From an uncultured Chloroflexota bacterium (GTDB lineage Bacteria > Chloroflexota > Anaerolineae > Aggregatilineales > Phototrophicaceae): a stretch of DNA of 6,713 bases. Location: contig CALMDI010000646.1 of assembly GCA_937864975.1 (NCBI GenBank), positions 1 through 6,713 of the forward strand, written 5' to 3'. A model generated the notes under the pieces. That model saw only the letters and a list, made by a program, of their open reading frames with translations, did not search any database and had not been told where the DNA came from. Shown piece after piece: positions 1 through 5,945 of this stretch. Within the stretch, counting starts at the first letter, position 1, and every line of letters begins with the position of its first letter. The position numbers and the translations under genes are program-made.

Positions 1-450
1 GATATTGACCGGAGCCGAAGCTGCCAACCCATATCTGGTAGCTTCCTGCCAGCGGATACTCGATGGCGACCAGCGGATCCAGTCCGTAGAAATCGTCGCT
101 GCAATAGTACCAGCCATCCGACGCCCGCACGACCAGTGTCGTGTCACTCGTGCTCTCGAAGCTGATGAACAGTTCCTCGGAAACACCCGACCAGTTCAGA
201 CGGACGTCGGGCGCGCTGCCAATGAACCCGGCGCATTCGCGTCCCAACTCGGCATAGGCAGACACGCCGCCCCCGCTGGTCACCGCCAGAGCAAGCGGAT
301 CGGGCTAAAACCCGCGCTCAGGGAGACGCTTCCACAGGTAGGAACGCCCCAGGGATTAAGTCCGCTCTGCGCGAAGGTCGCGGGAATGGCGACCAGAAGT
401 GCGACAACCACGACCATGAGAACTGACACACGCAAACCGACTGTCTTCAT
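1..450 (-). pseudogene. Secreted beta-rich domain protein, frameshifted and cut off by the window edge
   Basis: The gene reads leftward from ATG at 450-448, chosen because AAGGAG lies 8 bases upstream. Residues 1-27 are a classic Sec signal peptide: MKT start, a Val/Leu-rich core and a TFA-QS cleavage site. The mature protein opens with a short Cys-containing stretch (PTCGSVSLSAGFSP). In this frame a TGA at 282-280 ends the protein after 56 residues. In the next frame, from 304 or 301 to base 1, an open stretch of about 100 codons continues sensibly: DPLALAVTSGGGVSAYAELG, later LNWSG, DTTLVVRASDGWYYC and YQIWVGSFGSG. This style is familiar from extracellular beta-sandwich domains of Anaerolineae proteins, related to pre-peptidase C-terminal domains. 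Adding one base in the CCC run at 302-304 would join the two parts as SPDP. It may be a decayed gene or a sequencing error. Function is unknown; the 3' end is missing. Confidence 0.72.
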
Positions 451-458
451 GAGCTTAA

Positions 459-464
459 CTCCTT
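459..464 (-). promoter_or_regulatory. Shine-Dalgarno AAGGAG for the secreted-protein gene
   Basis: On the minus strand AAGGAG sits 8 bases before the ATG at 450. It fixes this start rather than the longer in-frame ATG at 591, whose extra residues are charged and would bury the signal peptide. Confidence 0.75.
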
Positions 465-469
465 GTGTG

Positions 470-489
470 GCACATGCGTTTGCATGTGC
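470..489. promoter_or_regulatory. Perfect 8-bp inverted repeat in the leader of the secreted-protein gene
   Basis: GCACATGC, a 4-base spacer (GTTT) and GCATGTGC form a perfect inverted repeat. It lies between the predicted transcription start (about 502) and the ribosome binding site (459-464) of the leftward gene. It could be an operator for a dimeric regulator just downstream of the promoter, or an RNA stem-loop in the leader. The sequence does not decide between them. Confidence 0.5.
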
Positions 490-508
490 GCGTCGTTGAA
501 TTAACCTC

Positions 509-537
509 ATTATCCGGCGTTCCCCACGCGGCGTAAA
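509..537 (-). promoter_or_regulatory. Sigma-70-type promoter of the secreted-protein gene
   Basis: On the minus strand TTTACG (532-537) and GATAAT (509-514) are separated by exactly 17 bases. The -10 box matches consensus at 5 of 6 positions and the -35 at 4 of 6. Transcription would start near 502 and give a leader of roughly 50 bases. The intact promoter suggests the gene was expressed until recently, or still is. Confidence 0.55.
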
Positions 538-595
538 TTCGACTTCGTGAGGAACTTCACCCTCATACCAACGATGGAAGCGAGGCTCCACAGGG

Positions 596-601
596 ATTAC
601 C
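596..601. repeat. Left target-site duplication ATTACC of the IS
   Basis: ATTACC directly precedes the left terminal inverted repeat and recurs at 1721-1726 directly after the right one. The following T also matches (602 and 1727), so the duplication is 6 or 7 bases with a one-base ambiguity. Confidence 0.75.
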
Positions 602-625
602 TAATTGAGGCGTGGACATAAATCA
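602..625. repeat. Left terminal inverted repeat of the IS
   Basis: It pairs with 1697-1720 in inverted orientation, with 23 of 24 positions matching; the mismatch is at 605. The inner 20 bases (606-625) match perfectly. The last three bases (623-625) are also the stop codon of the transposase. Confidence 0.85.
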
Positions 626-1606
626 TGCGGCACGCAAAAGGGCTTTGACGCCCAGCCCAAGAGGCAAGTCGTGTTCAAATTGATACAACACCACCAATTG
701 GTACAACACGACTGCGCCCAAGACGAAGAGTTGGGTGCGGCGCAGACCCTTGACGGGGACTTGACCGCCCCATTCGAAGACGTTCTTGAACAAGCTGTTG
801 AACGGCTCAATCGCCTGCGAGCGCAGTTTGTGAAAGATCCGGCGGACTTCAACGCCATCATCGGAATGCGGATACGGCCCGCGACGGGTTGCTACCAACC
901 AGACGCCGCGCTGCTGGCAGACCCGCTTCAGATCGGGCGTATTGTAGTGCGTGTCGCCCAGCAGATAGCGCACTTCAGCGGGCAACTGCGGCAACAAGTC
1001 GCGTGCCAGCGTCGCGTCATCGGCAGGCGCTGGCGTCAACTCGGCAGCCAACGGCAGCCAAAGTTCCCCGACCGCACACGCCAAATGCAACTTCCAGCCA
1101 TACCACCAGCCGTGATAACCGGACTTGGACCAGCCCGCCTCGGTGTCAATCGTGCTGTGCGGCACGATCCCTTGCTCTCGATGCTTTTTGTGCCAGACCC
1201 CGCCTTTGGCACGCAAGGGGGTGCTGTCGACCGCCACCGCGCGTCCAGACTGCGCCCACGGTTGCAACACCGCGACCAGGTGACGTCCCAAACAACCGAC
1301 CAAACCCGGCAAGCTGTCCGGCAGCGCCTGCAAGCGCCGCTCCCAAGTGCGACGGTTAGGAAACTGACCGTTCTCGGTCAGCAAACCGCGCAATTGTGCC
1401 GTGAGCGCAGTAGGCTGCTCCAGAAATGCCAGCAGGCTGTAGGCGGTATAGAGCCGACGGATAATCATGATGACCAACGCTTTGACGATGAGCCGATCCG
1501 AGTACACTTTTGGCCGTCCGCGTCCCCGAGTGGGCGGTGGTTGGGGGAACGGCAGGCGATCCACCAGCAGCACGAGCGTGACAAGCAAGGCTTCTTCTTG
1601 TACCAT
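623..1606 (-). CDS. IS transposase, DDE_Tnp_1-like
   Basis: This 327-residue protein would catalyse cut-and-paste transposition of the surrounding IS. An N-terminal helical region (about 35-115) includes a basic GRGRPKVYSD segment and helix-rich sequence. The RNase H-like core follows. D127 lies in AVDSTPL, D218 in LLGDTHYN, and E267 in RSQAIEPFNSLFK. E267 is followed by K274 with six residues between, the E(6)K spacing typical of IS4/IS5-type enzymes. GYHGWWYGWKLH (163-174) is the usual strand after the first Asp. All three acidic residues are present, so it is probably active. The ATG at 1606 has GGAAG about 8 bases upstream. The stop codon falls inside the left inverted repeat. A hydrophobic C-terminal tail (VVLYQLVVLYQF) is common in this family. 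Confidence 0.88.
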   Translation of the reverse strand: MVQEEALLVTLVLLVDRLPFPQPPPTRGRGRPKVYSDRLIVKALVIMIIRRLYTAYSLLAFLEQPTALTAQLRGLLTENGQFPNRRTWERRLQALPDSLPGLVGCLGRHLVAVLQPWAQSGRAVAVDSTPLRAKGGVWHKKHREQGIVPHSTIDTEAGWSKSGYHGWWYGWKLHLACAVGELWLPLAAELTPAPADDATLARDLLPQLPAEVRYLLGDTHYNTPDLKRVCQQRGVWLVATRRGPYPHSDDGVEVRRIFHKLRSQAIEPFNSLFKNVFEWGGQVPVKGLRRTQLFVLGAVVLYQLVVLYQFEHDLPLGLGVKALLRAA

Positions 1607-1657
1607 TCAGTCACTTCCGTCGTGTGAACGTTTGGCGACTGAAATACTACGGAAGCC

Positions 1658-1686
1658 ACCGCGCTCTGGCTAGTCTAGGGCGCGGT
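1658..1686. promoter_or_regulatory. Stem-loop in the transposase leader region
   Basis: ACCGCGC (1658-1664) and GCGCGGT (1680-1686) can pair around a 15-base loop. It lies between the right IS end and the transposase start. In other IS elements such leader structures limit translation from outside transcripts. Here that role is only inferred, and the stem is just 7 bp. Confidence 0.35.
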
Positions 1687-1696
1687 TCGCTTATTT

Positions 1697-1720
1697 TGAT
1701 TTATGTCCACGCCTCACTTA
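1697..1720. repeat. Right terminal inverted repeat of the IS
   Basis: It is the inverted partner of 602-625, upstream of the transposase gene, and is directly followed by the second ATTACC copy. Confidence 0.85.
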
Positions 1721-1726
1721 ATTACC
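1721..1726. repeat. Right target-site duplication ATTACC of the IS
   Basis: Second copy of the sequence at 596-601. Joining the two flanks rebuilds a plausible uninterrupted intergenic sequence running from CAGGG through ATTACCT into GAGTTTACTTC. Confidence 0.75.
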
Positions 1727-1743
1727 TGAGTTTACTTCTGCGC

Positions 1744-1767
1744 CTTTGCGACCTTTGCGTCTTTGCG
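1744..1767. repeat. Short tandem repeat of CTTTGCG
   Basis: Three exact CTTTGCG copies start at 1744, 1753 and 1761, at intervals of 9 and 8 bases. No gene covers this stretch. Similar CTTTGCG(T) phrases followed by GTTAA occur, from memory and unverified, as intergenic repeats in diverse bacterial genomes. No role can be read from the sequence. Confidence 0.55.
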
Positions 1768-1794
1768 TTAACTCTTTAAGGCATTAAAGTCCTC

Positions 1795-1805
1795 TGTTGC
1801 TCTGT
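1795..1805. repeat. Left copy of the 11-bp direct repeat flanking the hairpin cluster
   Basis: TGTTGCTCTGT is repeated exactly at 1954-1964. The two copies bracket the hairpin-rich stretch, as a target-site duplication would. Confidence 0.55.
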
Positions 1806-1953
1806 CTCGCTCAGGGGGTCGGCGCAAAGCGCCGACTGCGGAGCGGTTGTGCCCTCGTTCGCCCGACAGCCAAAGGCTGTCGGGTCTAGACGCCGCTGAA
1901 GCGGCGCGAACGGGGCAAACCGAAGTTCCCGCCAAAAGCGGGAACCCCGCGCG
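1806..1953. mobile_element. Non-coding hairpin-cluster element, probable small inserted repeat
   Basis: This gene-free 148-bp stretch contains four strong inverted repeats in a row. The first is GTCGGCGC-AAA-GCGCCGAC (1818-1836). The second is a 10-bp stem, CCCGACAGCC with loop AAA (1862-1884). The third is CGCCGC-TGAA-GCGGCG (1891-1906). The fourth is GTTCCCGC-CAAAA-GCGGGAAC (1925-1945). An outer stem pairs 1851-1862 with 1906-1916 (one bulged T) and encloses the second and third hairpins in a three-way junction. An 11-bp direct repeat flanks the whole. It could be a REP/BIME-like or MITE-like insertion, or a structured leader of mazG. No protein is encoded and the ends show no convincing inverted repeat. 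Confidence 0.5.
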
Positions 1954-1964
1954 TGTTGCTCTGT
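1954..1964. repeat. Right copy of the 11-bp direct repeat flanking the hairpin cluster
   Basis: Exact second copy of TGTTGCTCTGT (first at 1795-1805). The match stops at exactly 11 bases on both sides. Confidence 0.55.
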
Positions 1965-2000
1965 GTTAAGTTTTTGCCTTATCTTTCGAGGCTTGACGCA

Positions 2001-3449
2001 ATGACAATCACCATCCTTGGACTCGGTCCCGGTCACGCCGAGGATCTCACGCGGCGGGCGTGGCGCGCGCTGGAAACCGCGCGAACAGTCCTGCTTCGTA
2101 CCCAGCGCCATCCCTGCGTTCCCGATTTGCCCACCGGACCCGATTACCAATCTTTTGACGAGATTTACGAGGCGACCGACTGCTTTGAAGATGTCTACGC
2201 CGCGATTGTCGAGCGCGTGCTCGAAGTGGCGCGCGTCGGTGATGTCGTCTACGCCGTTCCCGGCGACCCGCGCGTTGCCGAATCGACTGTGACCGGGTTG
2301 ATCGAACGGGCGCGGGAGGAACGGATTGCGGTCGATCTCGTCATCGGCGTTAGCTTTGTCGAGCCGACGCTGGCGCTGCTCGGCATCGACGCCCTCGACG
2401 GCTTGCAGCTTGTGGACGGGCTGGACGTGGCGCGGATGCACCACCCGCCGCTCAACCCGGATTTCCCCGCGCTGCTCGGACAGGTCTACAGCCGCACCGT
2501 CGCGTCCGATGTCAAGCTGACGCTCATGAACGAATACGCCGACGATTTCCGCGTCGCGCTCGTTCACAGCGCGGGCACGCCGGAAGCCCGCGTCGAATGG
2601 CTCCCCCTCTTCGAGATCGACCGCAGCCAGTACATCCATCACCTGACCTCACTCTACGTTCCCGCGCGCGGCGGCATGTCCTCCTTCGAGCAGTTTCAGG
2701 AGATCATCGCTCATCTTCGCGCGCCCGAAGGCTGCCCGTGGGATCGCAAGCAGACGCACGCCTCGCTGAAAAAATACCTGCTCGAAGAAGCCCATGAAGT
2801 CCTCGAAGCCATCGACAGCGACGATCCGCAGGCGTTGAGTGAAGAACTGGGCGACGTGCTGCTGCAAATCGTCCTGCATACGCAGATTGCCGTGGACGAG
2901 GGCGAATTTCACATGGGCGACGTGCTGACCGCCATCAACCGCAAAATGGTGGCGCGGCATCCACACGTCTTTGGCGATGTTCGCGTCGATACGGCGGACG
3001 ACGTCGTGACCAACTGGGAAGCGATCAAACAGCAGGAGCGCGCGGAAAAAGGCGCGGAGCGTCAGTCGCTGCTGGACGGCATCCCGAAGGGCTTGCCCGC
3101 GCTTCTCCACGCTTACGACGCTCAGCAGAAGGCGGCAAAGGTCGGCTTCGACTGGCATCACGTCGCGGATGTCGTCGCCAAAGTCCGCGAGGAGCTGGAC
3201 GAAATCGCGGCGGCAACGAGCGACGAAGCGCGCGCCGAAGAAATGGGCGATTTCTTGTTCGTGATCGTCAACTGGGCGCGCTGGCTCGGCGTCGAGCCGG
3301 AAACCGCGCTGCGCGCCGCAAATGCCAAGTTCTACCGCCGCTTTCGCTTTATCGAGCGGGCGCTTGCCGAGCAGGGCAGGTCGCCCGCCGACAGCAATCT
3401 GGACGAAATGGACGCGCTCTGGAATCGCGCGAAGGCGGCAGGGCTTTAG
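2001..3449 (+). CDS. mazG: MazG nucleoside triphosphate pyrophosphohydrolase fused to a tetrapyrrole-methylase-like domain (YabN type)
   Basis: This 482-residue cytoplasmic protein should hydrolyse (d)NTPs, probably aberrant ones, to the monophosphate and pyrophosphate. Residues 1 to about 215 form a tetrapyrrole (corrin/porphyrin) methylase-like domain with LGLGPG near the start, VPGDP at 86-90 and GVSFVE further on; the substrate of this domain in YabN-type fusions is not established. From about 226 to the end it is MazG. The first half begins FEQFQEIIAHLRAPEGCPWD and has the metal-binding set E262, E263, E266 and E282, D285 (EEAHE, EELGD). The second half repeats the set as E397, E398, E401 and E414, D417 (EELDE, EEMGD). 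Both halves look intact. The ATG at 2001 has GAGG 9 bases upstream and starts directly at the methylase core. An in-frame GTG at 1953 would begin inside the hairpin element and add 16 unrelated residues, so I rejected it. Confidence 0.93.
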   Translation: MTITILGLGPGHAEDLTRRAWRALETARTVLLRTQRHPCVPDLPTGPDYQSFDEIYEATDCFEDVYAAIVERVLEVARVGDVVYAVPGDPRVAESTVTGLIERAREERIAVDLVIGVSFVEPTLALLGIDALDGLQLVDGLDVARMHHPPLNPDFPALLGQVYSRTVASDVKLTLMNEYADDFRVALVHSAGTPEARVEWLPLFEIDRSQYIHHLTSLYVPARGGMSSFEQFQEIIAHLRAPEGCPWDRKQTHASLKKYLLEEAHEVLEAIDSDDPQALSEELGDVLLQIVLHTQIAVDEGEFHMGDVLTAINRKMVARHPHVFGDVRVDTADDVVTNWEAIKQQERAEKGAERQSLLDGIPKGLPALLHAYDAQQKAAKVGFDWHHVADVVAKVREELDEIAAATSDEARAEEMGDFLFVIVNWARWLGVEPETALRAANAKFYRRFRFIERALAEQGRSPADSNLDEMDALWNRAKAAGL

Positions 3450-3549
3450 ACAGTTTTGAACAGGACGTCGAACGGCGCTTGGAACGTGGATGCGCTGCCT
3501 TTTTGCGGTTGCATGGCAGACATTCAGTTGTCACCGTGGAGCATGGAAA

Positions 3550-5151
3550 GTGCTCGACTTTTCTCGTCTGGAAGAGCTTATACAGCGCGAGATGGCTGCG
3601 GCAATCGTACCAGGGCTGGCGCTTGCCATCGTCCGCGGGGACGAGGTTGTGTACGCGCGCGGTTTTGGCGTCAAGGAGAAAGGCGGCACTGCGTGCCCGG
3701 TCACGCCGGAAACGGTGTTTCGCATCGGCTCGGTCACCAAGCCGATGACGGGAACGATGATTCTTCGCCTGGTCGAAGCGGGTATTCTCGACCTCGACGC
3801 GCCCATTACGGACGCCGTCCCGTGGCTGACCGTTGGGGAGCCGAACGTCGCCGCGCAGATTACGCTGCGAATGCTCTTGAGCCACACGGCGGGGCTGCCG
3901 ACCTTGCTCCATTACACGCCGTCCCCCGGCGTCAACACGCTCGAAGACTACGCGAGGATCGTCATTCCCCGCCTCAAGCTCGTCGTCCCGCCGGGAACCG
4001 CCTATGCCTATAGCAATCCCGGCATTAACCTCGCCGGTTACATCGCGGAAGCCGTCACGCAGACGCCCTATGGCGACCTGATGCGCGAGTGGGTGTTCGA
4101 GCCGCTTGCCATGCGCCACACGACCTTCGATCCGCTCATGGCGATGACGTATCCGCTCTCGCAGTCCTTTGTGCTCGACGCCAAGGCGCAGCCTTACGTC
4201 AAGCGCCCGTTTATCGACAATCCCGCCGAGTACCCCTGCGGTTTCGCCATGTCTACCGCGCTCGACCTCGCCAATTTCGCGCAACTCCATCTGAATAAAG
4301 GGTCGTTCAAAGGCGAGCAAATTCTTCGTCCGGCGACCATCGACGCGATGCACGCACCCCACGCGCCGCTGATGACGCCCGACGAGCGCGCCTACGGCTT
4401 GACCGTCCGCACGCGAACCTACAAGGGCGTTCGGCTGGTCGGACACAACGGCGGCATCGCCAAATACGGCGCGGTCTGGCTGCTCGCGCCCGACGAACAG
4501 ATCGGCGTCGTCATGCTGTTCAACCGCGCGCCGGGGTTCTGGGGCGCTGCCGACGCGATTTCGTCCCACGTCCTCGACCGCCTGCTCGACCTGTCCGAAA
4601 GCGTGCCGCTGACCCCCATTGTCGCGCCGGATCGTTCGCCCTGGCGAGCCTACGAGGGAAGTTACCTCGGCAGCGGCGCGGGGCTGGCAGTTATCGCGGC
4701 TGCCGACGACTGCCTGATGCTGACACTCAACGGCGAGGCGATCCCGCTGGACAGAGTCAGTGGGGATTGCTACAGCGGTCGAAAGCCCGGTGGCGGCAGC
4801 GTGTCGGTCGGCTTTTTGCCGGGTGCGGCAGATCAAACCAAGTATCTTATGATGGATGGGATGCTCTGCGCCCGCTTCGACCAAGCGACAGCACCAGATG
4901 TCGGTACGTGGGCGGAGCACGCGGGGATATATCGCGGCGATATCGACATCTGGACGCTGCGCTTCGCGGACGGACAACTGCTGATTTATTCGGATGACGA
5001 ACGAACCGAAGTGCCCTGCATCCCACTGGACGAACACCGTTTCGCCTGCGCCTTCGGGCTGTTTGAGTTCGCATGTGATGCGAATGGACGCGCCGTCGCA
5101 CTGCGCGGCGGCGGGGGCGAGTGGCGCTTCCAACGGGTAAACGTGCCGTGA
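3550..5151 (+). CDS. Serine hydrolase, beta-lactamase class C / penicillin-binding-protein-like
   Basis: This 533-residue protein has a full set of serine beta-lactamase-fold motifs. S61 and K64 form SxxK in IGSVTKPMTG. Y154-S-N156 is the YxN motif. H299-N-G301 replaces the KTG triad. The fold occupies about residues 1-350. About 360-533 is an extra region rich in predicted beta strands, containing PWRAYEGSYLGSG and HAGIYRGDIDIWTLRF, like the accessory lipocalin-like domains of this family. Members act as esterases, D-amino-acid peptidases or carboxypeptidases; the substrate cannot be told here, and resistance is not implied. I chose GTG at 3550 because GGAG lies 8 bases before it and the protein then starts at the fold. 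An ATG at 3490 adds 20 residues without a good ribosome binding site. Neither start gives a signal peptide, so it is probably cytoplasmic. It lies 100 bases after mazG and overlaps the next gene by 4. Confidence 0.88.
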   Translation: MLDFSRLEELIQREMAAAIVPGLALAIVRGDEVVYARGFGVKEKGGTACPVTPETVFRIGSVTKPMTGTMILRLVEAGILDLDAPITDAVPWLTVGEPNVAAQITLRMLLSHTAGLPTLLHYTPSPGVNTLEDYARIVIPRLKLVVPPGTAYAYSNPGINLAGYIAEAVTQTPYGDLMREWVFEPLAMRHTTFDPLMAMTYPLSQSFVLDAKAQPYVKRPFIDNPAEYPCGFAMSTALDLANFAQLHLNKGSFKGEQILRPATIDAMHAPHAPLMTPDERAYGLTVRTRTYKGVRLVGHNGGIAKYGAVWLLAPDEQIGVVMLFNRAPGFWGAADAISSHVLDRLLDLSESVPLTPIVAPDRSPWRAYEGSYLGSGAGLAVIAAADDCLMLTLNGEAIPLDRVSGDCYSGRKPGGGSVSVGFLPGAADQTKYLMMDGMLCARFDQATAPDVGTWAEHAGIYRGDIDIWTLRFADGQLLIYSDDERTEVPCIPLDEHRFACAFGLFEFACDANGRAVALRGGGGEWRFQRVNVP

Positions 5152-5891
5152 GCGAACAGCAGGCTGTTCTCGAAGGGCTGATCTCGGTGATGGCGGCGCT
5201 GCGTGCGAACAGCCGACCGATTCACGCGATTTATGTTCGGCGCGACAGGCATGAGCGCGAGCTTGCCGGGTTGATTCGTGACGCGAAAAACGCGAACGTT
5301 CCCCTTGAACGTGTTTCGCCCGACGTGCTTGACCGGCAAGCGCAGGGCAAATCGCACGGCGGCGTGATCGCGCTGGTCGGCGCGCGGCGTTTCGTCCCGC
5401 TCGACGCGCTCCTGGGCGAAAATCCGCGCCCGCTCGTCGTGATGCTCGACGGCGTGGAAGACCCGTATAATTTCGGGCAGGCGGTGCGCGCCTTTTACGC
5501 CGCCGGAGCCGATGGGCTGGTCGTGCGCCCGCGCAACTGGATATCGGCGGCGGGCGTGGTGGCGCGTGCATCCGCCGGGGCGTCGGAACTGATTCCGACG
5601 GCAGTTAGCGAAACGGCGGCGGATGCGGCGGTGTTCTTTCAATCACGCGGACTGACCATCGCCTGCGCCGACAAGGACCGCGCCGTGTCGATCTACGACG
5701 CCGACCTGACCGCGCCGCTGTTCCTGCTGGTGGGCGGAGAGAAACGGGGCGTCACGCGCTCCTTTGCCGACCGCGCCGACATTCGCCTGCGAATTCCCTA
5801 TGGGCGGCGCTTCGCGCAGGCGCTGGATACGACCTCGGCGGCGGCGGTGCTGGCATTCGAGATCATGCGCCAGCGGGGCACAATGATTTAA
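5148..5891 (+). CDS. TrmH/SpoU-family (SPOUT) RNA 2'-O-methyltransferase
   Basis: This 247-residue protein probably transfers a methyl group from S-adenosylmethionine to a ribose 2'-OH in rRNA or tRNA. Residues 1 to about 80 match the small N-terminal substrate-binding domain of RlmB/TrmH-like enzymes, ending in SHGGVIALV. The SPOUT knot follows. Motif 1 is DPYNFGQAVRAFYAAG (N108, R114), motif 2 is LLVGGEKRGV (E198), and motif 3 is IPYGRRFAQALDTTSAAA (216-233). Motif 3 departs from the usual SLNVS pattern: Asp replaces the Asn and the segment is one residue longer. The start is GTG at 5148, overlapping the hydrolase TGA as GTGA, which suggests translational coupling. An upstream in-frame GTG at 5121 would give nine more residues but deepen the overlap. 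The exact target nucleotide cannot be read, so no symbol is given. Confidence 0.87.
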   Translation: MSEQQAVLEGLISVMAALRANSRPIHAIYVRRDRHERELAGLIRDAKNANVPLERVSPDVLDRQAQGKSHGGVIALVGARRFVPLDALLGENPRPLVVMLDGVEDPYNFGQAVRAFYAAGADGLVVRPRNWISAAGVVARASAGASELIPTAVSETAADAAVFFQSRGLTIACADKDRAVSIYDADLTAPLFLLVGGEKRGVTRSFADRADIRLRIPYGRRFAQALDTTSAAAVLAFEIMRQRGTMI

Positions 5892-5912
5892 GAGGCGGGG
5901 CTTGTGAAACTA

Positions 5913-5939
5913 AAAATCTCGCCGCGTGGACGAGATTTT
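5913..5939. terminator. Bidirectional intrinsic terminator between the methyltransferase gene and tRNA-Pro
   Basis: AAAATCTCG (5913-5921) pairs perfectly with CGAGATTTT (5931-5939) around a 9-base loop. Read rightward it lies 21 bases after the methyltransferase stop; read leftward it follows the tRNA 3' end by 6 bases and ends in a T run. It therefore suits both converging transcripts. The stem has few G-C pairs, which weakens it somewhat. Confidence 0.65.
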
Positions 5940-5945
5940 CATGTG

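Larger units (their letters stand above)
602..1720 (-). mobile_element. Complete insertion sequence, DDE transposase of the IS4/IS5 type
   Basis: The element is about 1.12 kb and carries a single transposase gene on the minus strand. Its ends are 24-bp inverted repeats differing at one position (605 versus 1717), and ATTACC is duplicated outside both ends. Ends, open reading frame and target duplication are all intact, which points to a recent and possibly still mobile insertion. It landed in the intergenic region between the leftward secreted-protein gene and mazG, about 60 bases upstream of the former's promoter, and interrupts no recognisable gene. A duplication of 6 or 7 bases with ends TAATTGAGG/CCTCACTTA did not let me name the exact family. 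Confidence 0.88.

Noticed and set aside
5..499. A 164-codon plus-strand open frame at the left end
   Set aside because: The minus strand has a promoter, ribosome binding site, signal peptide and coherent domain; the plus-strand reading has none.
451..591. A 47-residue N-terminal extension of the secreted protein from ATG at 591
   Set aside because: It would read through the promoter and leader hairpin and would place charged residues before the signal peptide; AAGGAG before 450 marks the real start.
605..1627. A 340-codon plus-strand open frame within the IS
   Set aside because: It is antisense to the transposase, whose DDE and E(6)K motifs are clear, and its own sequence shows no recognisable domain.
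1795..1964. A CRISPR array suggested by repeated palindromes
   Set aside because: The hairpins have different sequences and no regular repeat-spacer spacing.
1965..2000. A promoter for mazG starting with TTGCTC at 1956
   Set aside because: At 17-base spacing the -10 candidate is TTATCT, matching consensus at only two positions, so no promoter was annotated.
1776..2642. A minus-strand frame of 288 codons over the hairpin element and the 5' half of mazG
   Set aside because: It is antisense to the mazG methylase domain and has no recognisable features.
3450..3549. A terminator between mazG and the hydrolase gene
   Set aside because: Only a weak CTGCC/GGCAG pairing with a 15-base loop and no T run afterwards is present.
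3349..5571. A 740-codon open frame on the minus strand across mazG, the hydrolase and the methyltransferase genes
   Set aside because: It is antisense to three well-recognised genes, is rich in Arg, His and Ala without any domain pattern, and is explained by the GC-biased third positions of the real genes.
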